Shown here in pieces: positions 12,251 through 20,328 of a stretch of 23,520 bases of DNA. Position numbers and translations under genes: made by a program. The stretch comes from a virus, in the IMG/VR virus record IMGVR_UViG_3300046804_002198, positions 1-23,520 of that record; one strand, given 5' to 3'. Position 1 is the first letter of the stretch; every line of letters starts with the position of its first letter. Below the pieces are notes generated by a model. It did not search any database and was not told the origin of the DNA. It saw nothing but the letters and a program-made list of their open reading frames with translations.

Positions 12251-13944
12251 GCAAAGATGTTTTGGGCATAGCTCGCTCTGTTAAGCCTGTCATGCGAGTG
12301 AAACTTGCAAAAGGCGGCTCAAAAAGCATGATGGGCCACAACAATCCGCCCGAGCCCATGAAGACGATCGGAAGCGAAGATCATCCTGCGTGGATTCCTA
12401 CGCGCCTCGGCAGTAAGGCAGACCCAACGCCTGCAGGTGAGCCAAAAATTTCTGATATGGCGGCATTGAAAGCTTCTCCAAACAATGTGTTTGGCAAAAA
12501 CATGGCGCTTGTTCGTAATTACATCAATGTCCCGCAATCAGCCGCATTGCGTATGAGCGATGACGAGCTTGCAGAACATTTTATTGAACACATGAAAGAC
12601 AACTTGCTTGCTCTTCATGACCAGATCAGGCCCGACATTCGCGAGCGGAGTAGCAAGTGGTATGATGGAGCTCGAGCAATTACCGATCGTCAATCGGCAA
12701 AATACAATCTTCCTGACCATTCTGTTGCAGGTGTTTATGCGGCGCTCTCTCCTCAAAAAGATTGGTTTCAAAATGTATCACTAGGAAACCGCGTGTTGCA
12801 TATTATGGCAAACCATCACGACACACCGATGGACGATGCCATGATGACAAAGTTTAAGCAAATGATCACGCCAACAGAATCGCAAGTTAAAAAAGGCGCG
12901 GATCCATCGCTAGCCAAATATCTTAAAGTTGCTGAGATGATGCATGGCAAATCGTTGACCGACATCGACAACATGGGATTGGATAACAACGAACGACTTG
13001 CAGCAAAAGCATTGTGGCTTCGCTTGCATGACGAAACTTATGGCGACAAAAAATATCACATCATCTCACCAGAAGGTGACGAAACAGAATATGCGATGAC
13101 GGATGCGGGCGGTCATAAGAAGGTCGCTTGGGGCTCGTTCAATGAGATTGGCAAGGCAATTGCCGCGATTGAAAATAAAGACAACCCAGAAGCAATGTCC
13201 CAATTGATGGGTTCAAAACACAAGGTTCGCAATTTTTACAATAACATTCTTGTGCCTCATTCAAAGCTTGGCGATGTGACGGCGGATACTCATGCGGTTG
13301 CGGCGGCACTATATCGTCCTTTGAGCGGCAAATCGCTTGAAGTTGGGCATAATCTTGACACAAGCACCGGTGCGGGTATTCCAAATGCGGCTGGGTCTGA
13401 TATAACTGGCGTTCGTGGAACGTATCCTTTGGTGGCTGAAGCCTATCGGCGAGCAGCAAACGAAAGAGATATTCTGCCAAGGCAAATGCAATCCATTACA
13501 TGGGAAGCCATTCGTGGGTTGTTTTCGCCTTCGTTCAAAGCGAACAAAAAAAACGTAGATGCTATTGATAATATTTGGCGCGATTTCCGCGCAGGAAAAA
13601 TCTCACAGGAACAGGCGAGGGCATTAACCCATGACGCAGCATCAACACCGCAAGGACAAATCCCGCACCCCGATTGGCACAGAGAAGATGGACCTGTCGA
13701 AGGGCTTGTTGGGCCTAATGCGCCGAGCGGGCTTGAAGGAGAACAGGGAAACCTATCTTCACCTAGCTCATTTGGGGAAACCGCCAGCGGAGTTGCACCC
13801 AGAAGAAGAAGAGGATCTTCCCAAGCACTTCCGCCGCAAGAAGGCTTAAAGCGCGGCGGATCTGTTCACCCCGCTCACGGCATCCCCGGCGTTCACATCG
13901 TGACGGCGGATTCAGGCGAGCCTGTGTTCAGCGGGAGGCTGTGA
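12247..13944 (+). CDS. polyvalent-type protein with DUF7178/HhH-glycosylase-like core
   Basis: A 565-residue protein with the site GAGGAG upstream, coupled to the preceding small gene. Residues 137-180 (KWYDGARAI, then VAGVYAALSPQKDWFQNVSL) carry the 'ALSPQ.DW..N' motif I associate with DUF7178. Residues 325-357 (HKVRNFYNNILVP, then VTADTHAVAAALYRPL) resemble the HhH-GPD glycosylase segment ending in the catalytic 'DTH' aspartate (Asp347 here). RGTYPLVAEAYRRAA and RQMQSITWEAIRGLF follow (390-425). A base-lesion or nucleic-acid role is inferred only. Residues about 482-532 are low-complexity and are overprinted by another frame. The end, LKRGGSVHPAHGIPGVHIVT, carries a GG motif shared with the next two proteins. 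Confidence 0.7.
   Translation: MSKDVLGIARSVKPVMRVKLAKGGSKSMMGHNNPPEPMKTIGSEDHPAWIPTRLGSKADPTPAGEPKISDMAALKASPNNVFGKNMALVRNYINVPQSAALRMSDDELAEHFIEHMKDNLLALHDQIRPDIRERSSKWYDGARAITDRQSAKYNLPDHSVAGVYAALSPQKDWFQNVSLGNRVLHIMANHHDTPMDDAMMTKFKQMITPTESQVKKGADPSLAKYLKVAEMMHGKSLTDIDNMGLDNNERLAAKALWLRLHDETYGDKKYHIISPEGDETEYAMTDAGGHKKVAWGSFNEIGKAIAAIENKDNPEAMSQLMGSKHKVRNFYNNILVPHSKLGDVTADTHAVAAALYRPLSGKSLEVGHNLDTSTGAGIPNAAGSDITGVRGTYPLVAEAYRRAANERDILPRQMQSITWEAIRGLFSPSFKANKKNVDAIDNIWRDFRAGKISQEQARALTHDAASTPQGQIPHPDWHREDGPVEGLVGPNAPSGLEGEQGNLSSPSSFGETASGVAPRRRRGSSQALPPQEGLKRGGSVHPAHGIPGVHIVTADSGEPVFSGRL
13688..13849 (+). CDS. overprinted small phage protein inside the previous gene
   Basis: In another frame of the 3' part of the 12247-13944 gene, an ATG at 13688 opens a 53-residue product. 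It reads MDLSKGLLGLMRRAGLKENR, then ETYLHLAHLGKPPAELHPEE, then EEDLPKHFRRKKA. The layout 'L.RAGL...RE.YL.LA.LG.PP.EL..EEE.DLP' matches a conserved small phage protein I recall near head genes. Meanwhile the host frame over the same bases is a low-complexity Gly/Ser/Pro/Arg string. The frame also extends upstream to an ATG at 13631. The ribosome binding site is weak (AGAG before 13688; GAGG 12 bases before 13631), so expression is uncertain. Confidence 0.5.
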   Translation: MDLSKGLLGLMRRAGLKENRETYLHLAHLGKPPAELHPEEEEDLPKHFRRKKA

Positions 13945-16900
13945 TGGAAGAAGATTATCGCGGCCAGCATCAAGCGCCATCGCGGGACGATGATGTCGGT
14001 GCGCCGTTGCATGATACAACAGGCGTATACCCATCCGATTTGTATGGCCCTAATGGCCTTCATTATTATGGCAATAAAGATAATCCGATTGATCAGGAGT
14101 CATATCGACATACTGTTCGCATAAAAGGAAATCCAGAAGCTCCTGTTTGGATTCATAGAGCTATACCGCTCGAAGTTTATAAAAATGCTATGAAACATGA
14201 AAATCCAATTAGTCAAATGATTAGAAAGGGCGATTGGGTAACGCCAACTAAAGCATATGCTAAACAGCATGGTGAAAGTGTTCTTAATGGAAAATATAAA
14301 ATTGCTAGCAAGAGGGTAAAAGCAAAAGATGTTTTTACCAATGGAGATTCATTGAACGAATGGGGTTATGACCCCGATATTACAAAAGGCGACGGCGGAG
14401 AGGTAGACGGCATCACCGCCTACCACGGCTCACCGCATGAGTTTGAGCAGTTTGACACAAGCAAGATTGGAACGGGCGAAGGCGCACAAGCGTTTGGCCA
14501 TGGGTTGTATTTTGCTGAAGCGGAGCCTGTAGCAAAAGAATATCGTGATGCTCTTCAAAATCCAACAATATCAGTAAAAGGGAAAGAATTTCCTCTTGCG
14601 TCTCAAGCTGCAAACGAAATTTATCCATACGAAGATCTTTCTTATCCAGAGAACATAAATTGGTCAGAAGTTCTTTATCCTATTCATCATGCACTAACAA
14701 AAATGCAAAATTATGATATGGGTTTAGATGAAGCTGTCGATGACATGCGGTCTAATTATTCTCATTACAAACCTGAATATATTGAAAAAGCAGAACAGCT
14801 TATTCGTTCTGTAAAACCTGAAATTAAAAATAAAGGCCACATGTACGAGGTCCACATCGACGCTCATCCTGATCACTTCTTGGATTGGGATAAGCCGTTG
14901 AGTGAGCAGAGCAAGTATGTAAAAAATGCTTTGGCTAATCATACGCCATTGCAAAAAAACAGGCCGTATAAGCCAGAGGATACTGGACAAGACGTATATT
15001 ATAAAAATACCCAAGGTTTGGGCGGCAAAAACATCGCTAGCAATGAATTGATGTCTCTTGGCATCCACGGCATTAAGTATCTTGATGCAGGTAGCCGCGG
15101 GCCACTCGCCAGCTGGAGCACGGATAAACTAACACACAACTACGTCGTCTTCGATCACGACCGCGTAAACATCAAGCGCCGCTATGCAGAAGGCGGCGAG
15201 GTTGAAGCTTATGGAGATGGCGGTACGGCAAAGGCCCGTGGTCATATCATAGCTGCGACAAAAGGTGATGCGTTTAATCAACAAACGCATTATTTTATGG
15301 ACACGCATTCTGGTTTGAAAAGAATACAACCTGCACAAGGCTCTGGTGGAATTAACTTATATCAAGAACATGAAGATAAATCTTTTCATGATCCAGAAAA
15401 AATTAAAAATGAATATCATTCATTTTCTTTAGTGCACCCAGATGTAAAGTTTGGTGAAAAGCTCCACACTCCAATCCAAGCTTTAGCTTTGCCAGAAGGC
15501 GCAAAATTGCGTTTGGCTTCTGGTAAAACAATGACCAAGACAGCAAATGATAAATTTCGTTATCCTGATGATGATAAGGATTACGAGTATTTTCATTTTG
15601 CAACAGGTCGTCACGCGCCTGTGTGGGAAGGCAATGAAAATGAAAATACATGGCATGAGCCGCAACATTTTGAAGAAGGCGGTGATGTCGAACCAACAAA
15701 TACAGTAAAGGCTTACAAGCTTTTCCGCACAGATCCGCGCAAGCCGAACCAAATATTCCCTTTGTTTGTTGATGCAAATAAACCTGTTCCAATGGGCCAA
15801 TGGGTTAGCGCAGAAGCTGGCCCTCCGGGAAAAAATCCGACCAAAGTAAAATCAAAGCTTGGTGACCTTGCGTATCGCCCCGGCTGGCATGCTGGTGATT
15901 TACCTATTGCAACGCATATCGGCGGCAAATCTAAAAAATCATTGAAGGCACCCGACTACCGTCCTGACAATCATGTGTGGGCTGAAATTGAAATGCCTGA
16001 TGATGTCGATTGGCAATCGATCGCAAACAGCCGAGCTCGCATGACAAAGGCAGGTAAGCCTGATTTAAAAACCGCACATATTACAGATCAGGTTCCTCAT
16101 GGTGGCCACTATCGTTATAAAACAAATCCAAACATGACGGGCAACTGGCTCATTGGCGGCGAGATGAAAGTCAATCGCATCCTTGGCGATGATGAAGTCA
16201 AAGCTATCAATGACGCTCATGGTGTTGCGGATCTTCCGCGACTGCCAAAAGCAGACGGCGGAGAAGTCGAGCGCGATCATTTTGGCTTCGGCGGTGACAC
16301 AGAATTTTCTGGCAGCAAACCAGAACGCGGTGCAACAGGATCAGCTGGTTCATCGGGGGCATCAAACGGATCTTCTAATCAACAAGAAAATCCAAATACT
16401 ACATCTGATCAAAATGGTCATGATAACAGTCAACAAACACAACATAGTTATCGCGATATGCCGCCTAATTTATTGCAATCTCAGCTTAATTTAAATGCTA
16501 AAAATTTTGCTATCATTGATGCAATGAAAGAAGAAAACGCAGAAGATAAACAACGAAAAGCAGAACAGATGACGGCATGGGCAAACGCGGGCTTTCCTGC
16601 GGGCGGTCCATCATCAATGCAAATTGCCAATGAAAAACGTCCAAGCGCATATCAAATGGCAGACATATCAAACAAATCGCCAATAATGAAATCACAGGCT
16701 GATATTATTTCATCAATCATGCCTTCTCCGCAACATTATGAATCATCCGTTGCAGGAAATCAAATAGCGGCCGCGCCGATACCGCAACGTTTTGAACCGA
16801 CAATCGCGCAGAACCAAATCGCTCCTGCGCCAATGCCGCAACATTACGAGCCAACATTTGCACAAAATCAAATTGCGCCTGCGCCGATGCCTCAACACTA

Positions 16901-17294
16901 TGAGTCAACATTTGCGCAAAACCAGATCGCGCCTGCGCCACAACAGGTTGCATTCACGCAGCCTGCGCGACCGATTTCGCTAACGCCTGTCAACAAGCCA
17001 ATACAGCTTGCATCGCTGGATAGCTCAACATTTAAGCCAGCTTCACCTATGCCTGACTTCCAACCGCAGCAACCGCAAGGCGGAGGATCACGCCGCCGCT
17101 TGGTGAAGAAGCTTATGCCTGACGGTACTTATCAAGATGTCTGGGAAGAATATGCCCATGGTGGCGTTGCAAAATATCGTGCTCCCTATCATAATCCCGC
17201 GATTGTCGAGCATGCGCTCGCCAAAATCAGTGCGCCGCCACCCGCATTGGACCCTTCAGCAATTATGGTGGCAAAACGGGGACGCCCGTTCTAA
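13944..17294 (+). CDS. large polyvalent protein with two ADP-ribosyltransferase-like domains
   Basis: An 1116-residue protein starting in a TGATG overlap. Domain 1 (about 20-145) has Arg72 (VWIHRAIP), Thr100/102 (GDWVTPTKAYA) and Glu139 (NEWGY), an R-S/T-E-like arrangement of ADP-ribosyltransferases. Domain 2 (157-412) has His161 (YHGSPHEF), GTGEGAQAFGHGLYFAE with Tyr189, and NELMSLGIHGIKYLDAGSR, as in ART-PolyVal H-Y-E enzymes. Domain 3 (about 430-575) is unknown. Domain 4 (587-755) holds LFRTDPRK and LAYRPGWHAGDLPIATHIG, a domain known from phages and mobile elements. The rest is disordered with four 18-residue repeats (929-1000). GGEV/GGDV motifs at 151, 417, 579 and 772 separate the modules. 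Probably packaged and injected. Confidence 0.8.
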   Translation: MEEDYRGQHQAPSRDDDVGAPLHDTTGVYPSDLYGPNGLHYYGNKDNPIDQESYRHTVRIKGNPEAPVWIHRAIPLEVYKNAMKHENPISQMIRKGDWVTPTKAYAKQHGESVLNGKYKIASKRVKAKDVFTNGDSLNEWGYDPDITKGDGGEVDGITAYHGSPHEFEQFDTSKIGTGEGAQAFGHGLYFAEAEPVAKEYRDALQNPTISVKGKEFPLASQAANEIYPYEDLSYPENINWSEVLYPIHHALTKMQNYDMGLDEAVDDMRSNYSHYKPEYIEKAEQLIRSVKPEIKNKGHMYEVHIDAHPDHFLDWDKPLSEQSKYVKNALANHTPLQKNRPYKPEDTGQDVYYKNTQGLGGKNIASNELMSLGIHGIKYLDAGSRGPLASWSTDKLTHNYVVFDHDRVNIKRRYAEGGEVEAYGDGGTAKARGHIIAATKGDAFNQQTHYFMDTHSGLKRIQPAQGSGGINLYQEHEDKSFHDPEKIKNEYHSFSLVHPDVKFGEKLHTPIQALALPEGAKLRLASGKTMTKTANDKFRYPDDDKDYEYFHFATGRHAPVWEGNENENTWHEPQHFEEGGDVEPTNTVKAYKLFRTDPRKPNQIFPLFVDANKPVPMGQWVSAEAGPPGKNPTKVKSKLGDLAYRPGWHAGDLPIATHIGGKSKKSLKAPDYRPDNHVWAEIEMPDDVDWQSIANSRARMTKAGKPDLKTAHITDQVPHGGHYRYKTNPNMTGNWLIGGEMKVNRILGDDEVKAINDAHGVADLPRLPKADGGEVERDHFGFGGDTEFSGSKPERGATGSAGSSGASNGSSNQQENPNTTSDQNGHDNSQQTQHSYRDMPPNLLQSQLNLNAKNFAIIDAMKEENAEDKQRKAEQMTAWANAGFPAGGPSSMQIANEKRPSAYQMADISNKSPIMKSQADIISSIMPSPQHYESSVAGNQIAAAPIPQRFEPTIAQNQIAPAPMPQHYEPTFAQNQIAPAPMPQHYESTFAQNQIAPAPQQVAFTQPARPISLTPVNKPIQLASLDSSTFKPASPMPDFQPQQPQGGGSRRRLVKKLMPDGTYQDVWEEYAHGGVAKYRAPYHNPAIVEHALAKISAPPPALDPSAIMVAKRGRPF
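16728..16943 (+). repeat. four in-frame 54-bp repeats (PQHYE...AQNQIAPAPM)
   Basis: Four consecutive 18-codon units start at 16728, 16782, 16836 and 16890, of the form PQHYEPTFAQNQIAPAPM with substitutions. Units 3 and 4 are nearly identical in protein but differ at several third codon positions, so they are not freshly duplicated. They lie in the disordered C-terminal part of the large protein and probably act as a flexible spacer. Confidence 0.85.
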
Positions 17295-17315
17295 ACCCTC
17301 CATGGAGCAAACCAA

Positions 17316-19625
17316 ATGTCAGAAGCCGCGAAAGCCGCAAGGTCGGCAATGAAGAGTAAGGCAGAGCGCCTTACCAAATCCGACCCAAGCCAAAAAGTTG
17401 ATTCGTCCACATGGTCACCGCCCGAGGCGCTTAATGCCGACGTGAAGACAGGCGCTCGTCCGCTTGTAAAGCGTTTGTACAAGAAGGGCGGTAAAGTAGT
17501 TGGCAAAATTGATGGCGTAGCTGCAAAAGCCCGTGCTGATCGTAAGCCGCGCAAATCTGGCGGACGCATTGGCACAGAGGCCGAGGATCGCTCAAAGCGG
17601 TATCTGACACCTGACAATCTGATCAATCGCGACGTTCGCATGGCGAATGAAGCGCGCGAAGGCAAAAAGCACGTCGGCGCGTTCAAGAAGGGCGGCAAGG
17701 CGTTCCCCGATTTGACGGGCGACGGAAAGGTCACAAAAGCTGACGTTCTTAAAGGCCGCGGCGTTATCAAGACAGGTGGCGTTGCCAAGAAGTTTGGCGG
17801 CGGCCCGATTGGCGACAATCCGATCTCGGATCAGTCGCGTGCCATGGGCAAAGCCGCAGGCATGATGAAGAAGGGCGGCAAGGTCCACAAAAAGTGGGGC
17901 GGCAAGTCCACAGGCGTCGAAGAAGGTTATCGTCCAACAACGCCATCGCCTGATTACAAAGGCGTTCAATATAGCGATGCCGATCAGGAAAAGGTTACTA
18001 ATCTTGCCAAGTATGGCTCGATGAAAGGCAACCCAACAAAATCACCTGATTATCCTGATGCGCGTAAGAAGGGCGGCAAGGTAAAGAATTGGGAAGGTTC
18101 TAAGAAGGACGAGGCCCAAGATCGTTTGCTTGCCAAGAAGTATGGCATCTCCATGGAAAAGTGGGAGAAGTCGAAGCTTGATGAAAAGCACGATAAGCAA
18201 AAATCCATGAAGGGATTAAAAGAGGGCGGCAAAGCCATGCACCACAAAGACTGCACATGCAAAATGTGCGGTGGCGGTCGCACGATGAAATATGCGGGCG
18301 GCGGCGTGTTCTCGGGCGATTCATTGACCAAGATCCCCGGTGCAGTCGGCGGTCGTCATGCTCATGCAAAGGGCGGCAAAACAGAAGACGAAAAAGGCGG
18401 AAATTGGTTTTCCGATATGTTTGACAACAGCAAGATGATTAAAAGCCTTGAGGAAAAAGGTGCTGTTGCAGGCATTACAAAGGAAGATTTTGCCAAAAAA
18501 TTTGGCGTAGACCCAAAGAATATTGGCTCACGCATCGTCAATTTTGGCGAAGGCCCTCGCGTCGATTATTATCGCACCGATAAAAGCTTTTTTGGCGGGC
18601 CGTCAAAAGAAGCCGATATGCCTGCTAAGAAAGCGGCTACAGCATTAGCTTCTGGCAAGTCTGCAACAGCCCCTGCATACAAGCCTGCAAGCGGTCCAAT
18701 GCCGGGGTCAACGCAGTTTGGTATGCGTGATCCGCAACAGCAGATGGAAATGGAAGCCCAAATGCGCGCTCAACGCATTGCTGAAGATCAGGCATCGCGT
18801 GTGCGTGATCGTCAGACGCAGGATGTCATGGGAGACCGTGCTTATCGTGAAGCGCAACTTCGTTATAATCCGTATGCGGATGTAGGAGCGCGAGACACAA
18901 CTGCTACGAACGAAATGGCATATCGTAATGCTATGATGAGGCAGGAACCAACTTTTGTTTCCTACAATCCTTATCAGGAAATGACGGCACCAGAAGACAG
19001 GCTTTCTACAAATATGCAAGCAAGTCGTAATGCTATGATGAGGCAGGCACCAACGCCTGTTGCACCTGAACCGCAAACTTTTGGCGCTTTAGATCGCACA
19101 TTGCAAGACTTGATGCAGCAAGAGCAAATTGATGCTTCTCGTCGCAGATTAATGCAACAACAAGGTCAAGGTGTAGCAGGCTTTAAAAAAGGCGGTCGCA
19201 CCAAGGGCAAGACAAACATCAATATTGTCATTGCAACTGGCAAAGGCCAACAGCAGCCAATGGGAATGCCAAACGCGCCTGTTCCTATGCCGAAAGCAAT
19301 GCCTGTTCCGCCTCCTATGCCCCCGCAGGGCATGCCAATGCCTCCGCAAGGCGGCATGCCTCCAATGCCTCCTATGCCTCCGCAGGGCGCACCAATGCCG
19401 CGCAAGTCAGGCGGTCGCGCCTATCGTTCTTATAAGGACATGGATGCGGGCGCAGGCAGCGGCAAAGGTCGCCTTGAGAAGACGGAAATCCAAGCTCACA
19501 AGCCCCGCAATACGGGTGGTCGCACAACGCATGTAATTGATCATGCAGCGGGCGGCGGTCTTGGCCGCTTGGAAAAAATCAAGGCCTACGGGCACAAGGC
19601 TGGCAAAGTCGTCGGCAAAAAGTAA
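17316..19625 (+). CDS. Lys/Gly-rich virion-type protein with KKGGK repeats, EF-hand-like loop and Cys cluster
   Basis: A 769-residue protein with GGAG before the ATG. Double-glycine motifs of the type KKGGK[VAR] or KSGGR recur about a dozen times (for example at 56, 125, 186, 251 and 625). A Ca-binding EF-hand or dockerin-like loop spans residues 132-143 ([12 protein letters not shown]). A His/Cys cluster [10 protein letters not shown] lies at 309-318 and may bind zinc. Residues 470-620 are Gln/Arg/Met-rich with a 34-residue internal duplication. Residues 645-697 are Met/Pro-rich. The C-terminus has [20 protein letters not shown] and [10 protein letters not shown] recall similar GG-repeat proteins in environmental phages, with no function assigned. 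Its high Lys content and place among head genes fit a DNA-contacting internal or packaged protein. Confidence 0.7.
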   Translation: MSEAAKAARSAMKSKAERLTKSDPSQKVDSSTWSPPEALNADVKTGARPLVKRLYKKGGKVVGKIDGVAAKARADRKPRKSGGRIGTEAEDRSKRYLTPDNLINRDVRMANEAREGKKHVGAFKKGGKAFPDLTGDGKVTKADVLKGRGVIKTGGVAKKFGGGPIGDNPISDQSRAMGKAAGMMKKGGKVHKKWGGKSTGVEEGYRPTTPSPDYKGVQYSDADQEKVTNLAKYGSMKGNPTKSPDYPDARKKGGKVKNWEGSKKDEAQDRLLAKKYGISMEKWEKSKLDEKHDKQKSMKGLKEGGKAMHHKDCTCKMCGGGRTMKYAGGGVFSGDSLTKIPGAVGGRHAHAKGGKTEDEKGGNWFSDMFDNSKMIKSLEEKGAVAGITKEDFAKKFGVDPKNIGSRIVNFGEGPRVDYYRTDKSFFGGPSKEADMPAKKAATALASGKSATAPAYKPASGPMPGSTQFGMRDPQQQMEMEAQMRAQRIAEDQASRVRDRQTQDVMGDRAYREAQLRYNPYADVGARDTTATNEMAYRNAMMRQEPTFVSYNPYQEMTAPEDRLSTNMQASRNAMMRQAPTPVAPEPQTFGALDRTLQDLMQQEQIDASRRRLMQQQGQGVAGFKKGGRTKGKTNINIVIATGKGQQQPMGMPNAPVPMPKAMPVPPPMPPQGMPMPPQGGMPPMPPMPPQGAPMPRKSGGRAYRSYKDMDAGAGSGKGRLEKTEIQAHKPRNTGGRTTHVIDHAAGGGLGRLEKIKAYGHKAGKVVGKK
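18923..19047 (+). repeat. 102-bp spaced direct repeat within the KKGGK protein
   Basis: A 23-base identical segment (18923-18945 and 19025-19047) encodes RNAMMRQ in two consecutive 34-codon units. The flanking units are diverged ([16 protein letters not shown] versus [16 protein letters not shown]). The stronger nucleotide than flanking identity suggests gene conversion or a recent partial duplication. Confidence 0.75.
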
Positions 19626-19717
19626 TTCTGCGGTCATAGGCGCAGAACGGGTCGGGTGCTATCCCTCTACCAGCATCCGACCCACCCATCATGGTAGAGG
19701 GAGCATTGAGGGATGCT
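19626..19717 (+). promoter_or_regulatory. intergenic hairpins with predicted anti-SD pseudoknot
   Basis: An inverted repeat TTCTGCG/CGCAGAA (19626-19632, 19641-19647) follows the stop codon. A second stem pairs 19649-19660 with 19672-19683 (12 bp, one G-U), leaving the 11-base loop ATCCCTCTACC. Bases 62-71 of that loop region are perfectly complementary to GGTAGAGGGA at 19693-19702, giving an H-type pseudoknot. The loop ATCCCTC also matches GAGGGAT at 19708-19714, the likely ribosome binding site of the next gene. This looks like a translational control element. Confidence 0.65.
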
Positions 19718-19927
19718 ATGTTAACGACTACACAACGAACGCACGCTATATTTTTACAGAAGGTAAAAGAGCAATATGAACGGCTTAAAGACGCTCTGGC
19801 ATCTGGTGTTGCAGAAAACCATGCCCATTATCTCAAGCAGGTGGGCATCATTCAAGGCTTGGCTCTCGCGCTGGAGTTGATGGATGAGGCCACCGATATC
19901 GCTAATCGCGATGAAAGGAGCCTGTAA
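19718..19927 (+). CDS. small conserved phage protein in head operon
   Basis: A 69-residue protein from the ATG at 19718, 5 bases after GAGGG. The in-frame ATG at 19691 lies inside a predicted pseudoknot and lacks a ribosome binding site, so 19718 is preferred. The sequence MLTTTQRTHAIFLQKVKEQY, then LKDALASGVAENHAHYLKQV, then GIIQGLALALELMDEATDIA is all helical. I recall similar proteins just upstream of phage scaffold and capsid genes ('YL..VG.IQGL..AL'). Its stop overlaps the next start (TAATG), so it is coupled to the co-chaperonin. Function unknown. Confidence 0.75.
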   Translation: MLTTTQRTHAIFLQKVKEQYERLKDALASGVAENHAHYLKQVGIIQGLALALELMDEATDIANRDERSL

Positions 19928-20319
19928 TGCCGCCAATGAAAATGGCTCATGCCATTGATCCAGTTAAAGAAATCCAATCAAAAGTTGGCAATCTTAAAGA
20001 TATTGAACTTTTCAATATGCAAGTTCTTGTCGGTATTTATGTCCGTCCGCAAAAAACAGCGAGCGGCATTCTCTTAACCGATAAAACAATTGATGAAGAC
20101 AATTATCAAGGCAAAGTTGGCCTTGTTCTTAAAACAGGGCCATCGGCTTTTGTTGACGAGACAGGAAAATGGTTCAATGGGCAACAAATCAAAGTTGGCG
20201 ATTGGGTCGTCTTTCGTCCGTCTGATGGCTGGGCCCTTTCTGTAAATGGAAAATCTTGCCGCATTCTTGATGATCTGTCGATTAAAGCGCGGATCAAAGA
20301 ACCAGACATGATTTGGTAA
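19927..20319 (+). CDS. GroES-like co-chaperonin (Cpn10 family)
   Basis: A 130-residue protein, longer than GroES (97) and nearer the T4 gp31 size (111), with GAAAGGAGCC upstream and a TAATG overlap. The Cpn10-like core runs from LVGIYVRPQKTASGILLTDK, where residues about 42-54 correspond to the GroEL-binding mobile loop. It continues through YQGKVGLVLKTGPSA and IKVGDWVVFRPSDGW to SVNGKSCRILDDLSIKARI. The last part is the C-terminal beta strand that closes the barrel. It would cap host GroEL and help fold the capsid protein. Its place just before scaffold and capsid genes fits that role. Confidence 0.85.
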   Translation: MPPMKMAHAIDPVKEIQSKVGNLKDIELFNMQVLVGIYVRPQKTASGILLTDKTIDEDNYQGKVGLVLKTGPSAFVDETGKWFNGQQIKVGDWVVFRPSDGWALSVNGKSCRILDDLSIKARIKEPDMIW

Positions 20320-20328
20320 GGAAATCTC

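Noticed and set aside
19691-19717. Nine-residue longer N-terminus of the gene at 19718
   Set aside because: Its ATG is inside the predicted pseudoknot and has no ribosome binding site, while the ATG at 19718 has GAGGG five bases upstream.
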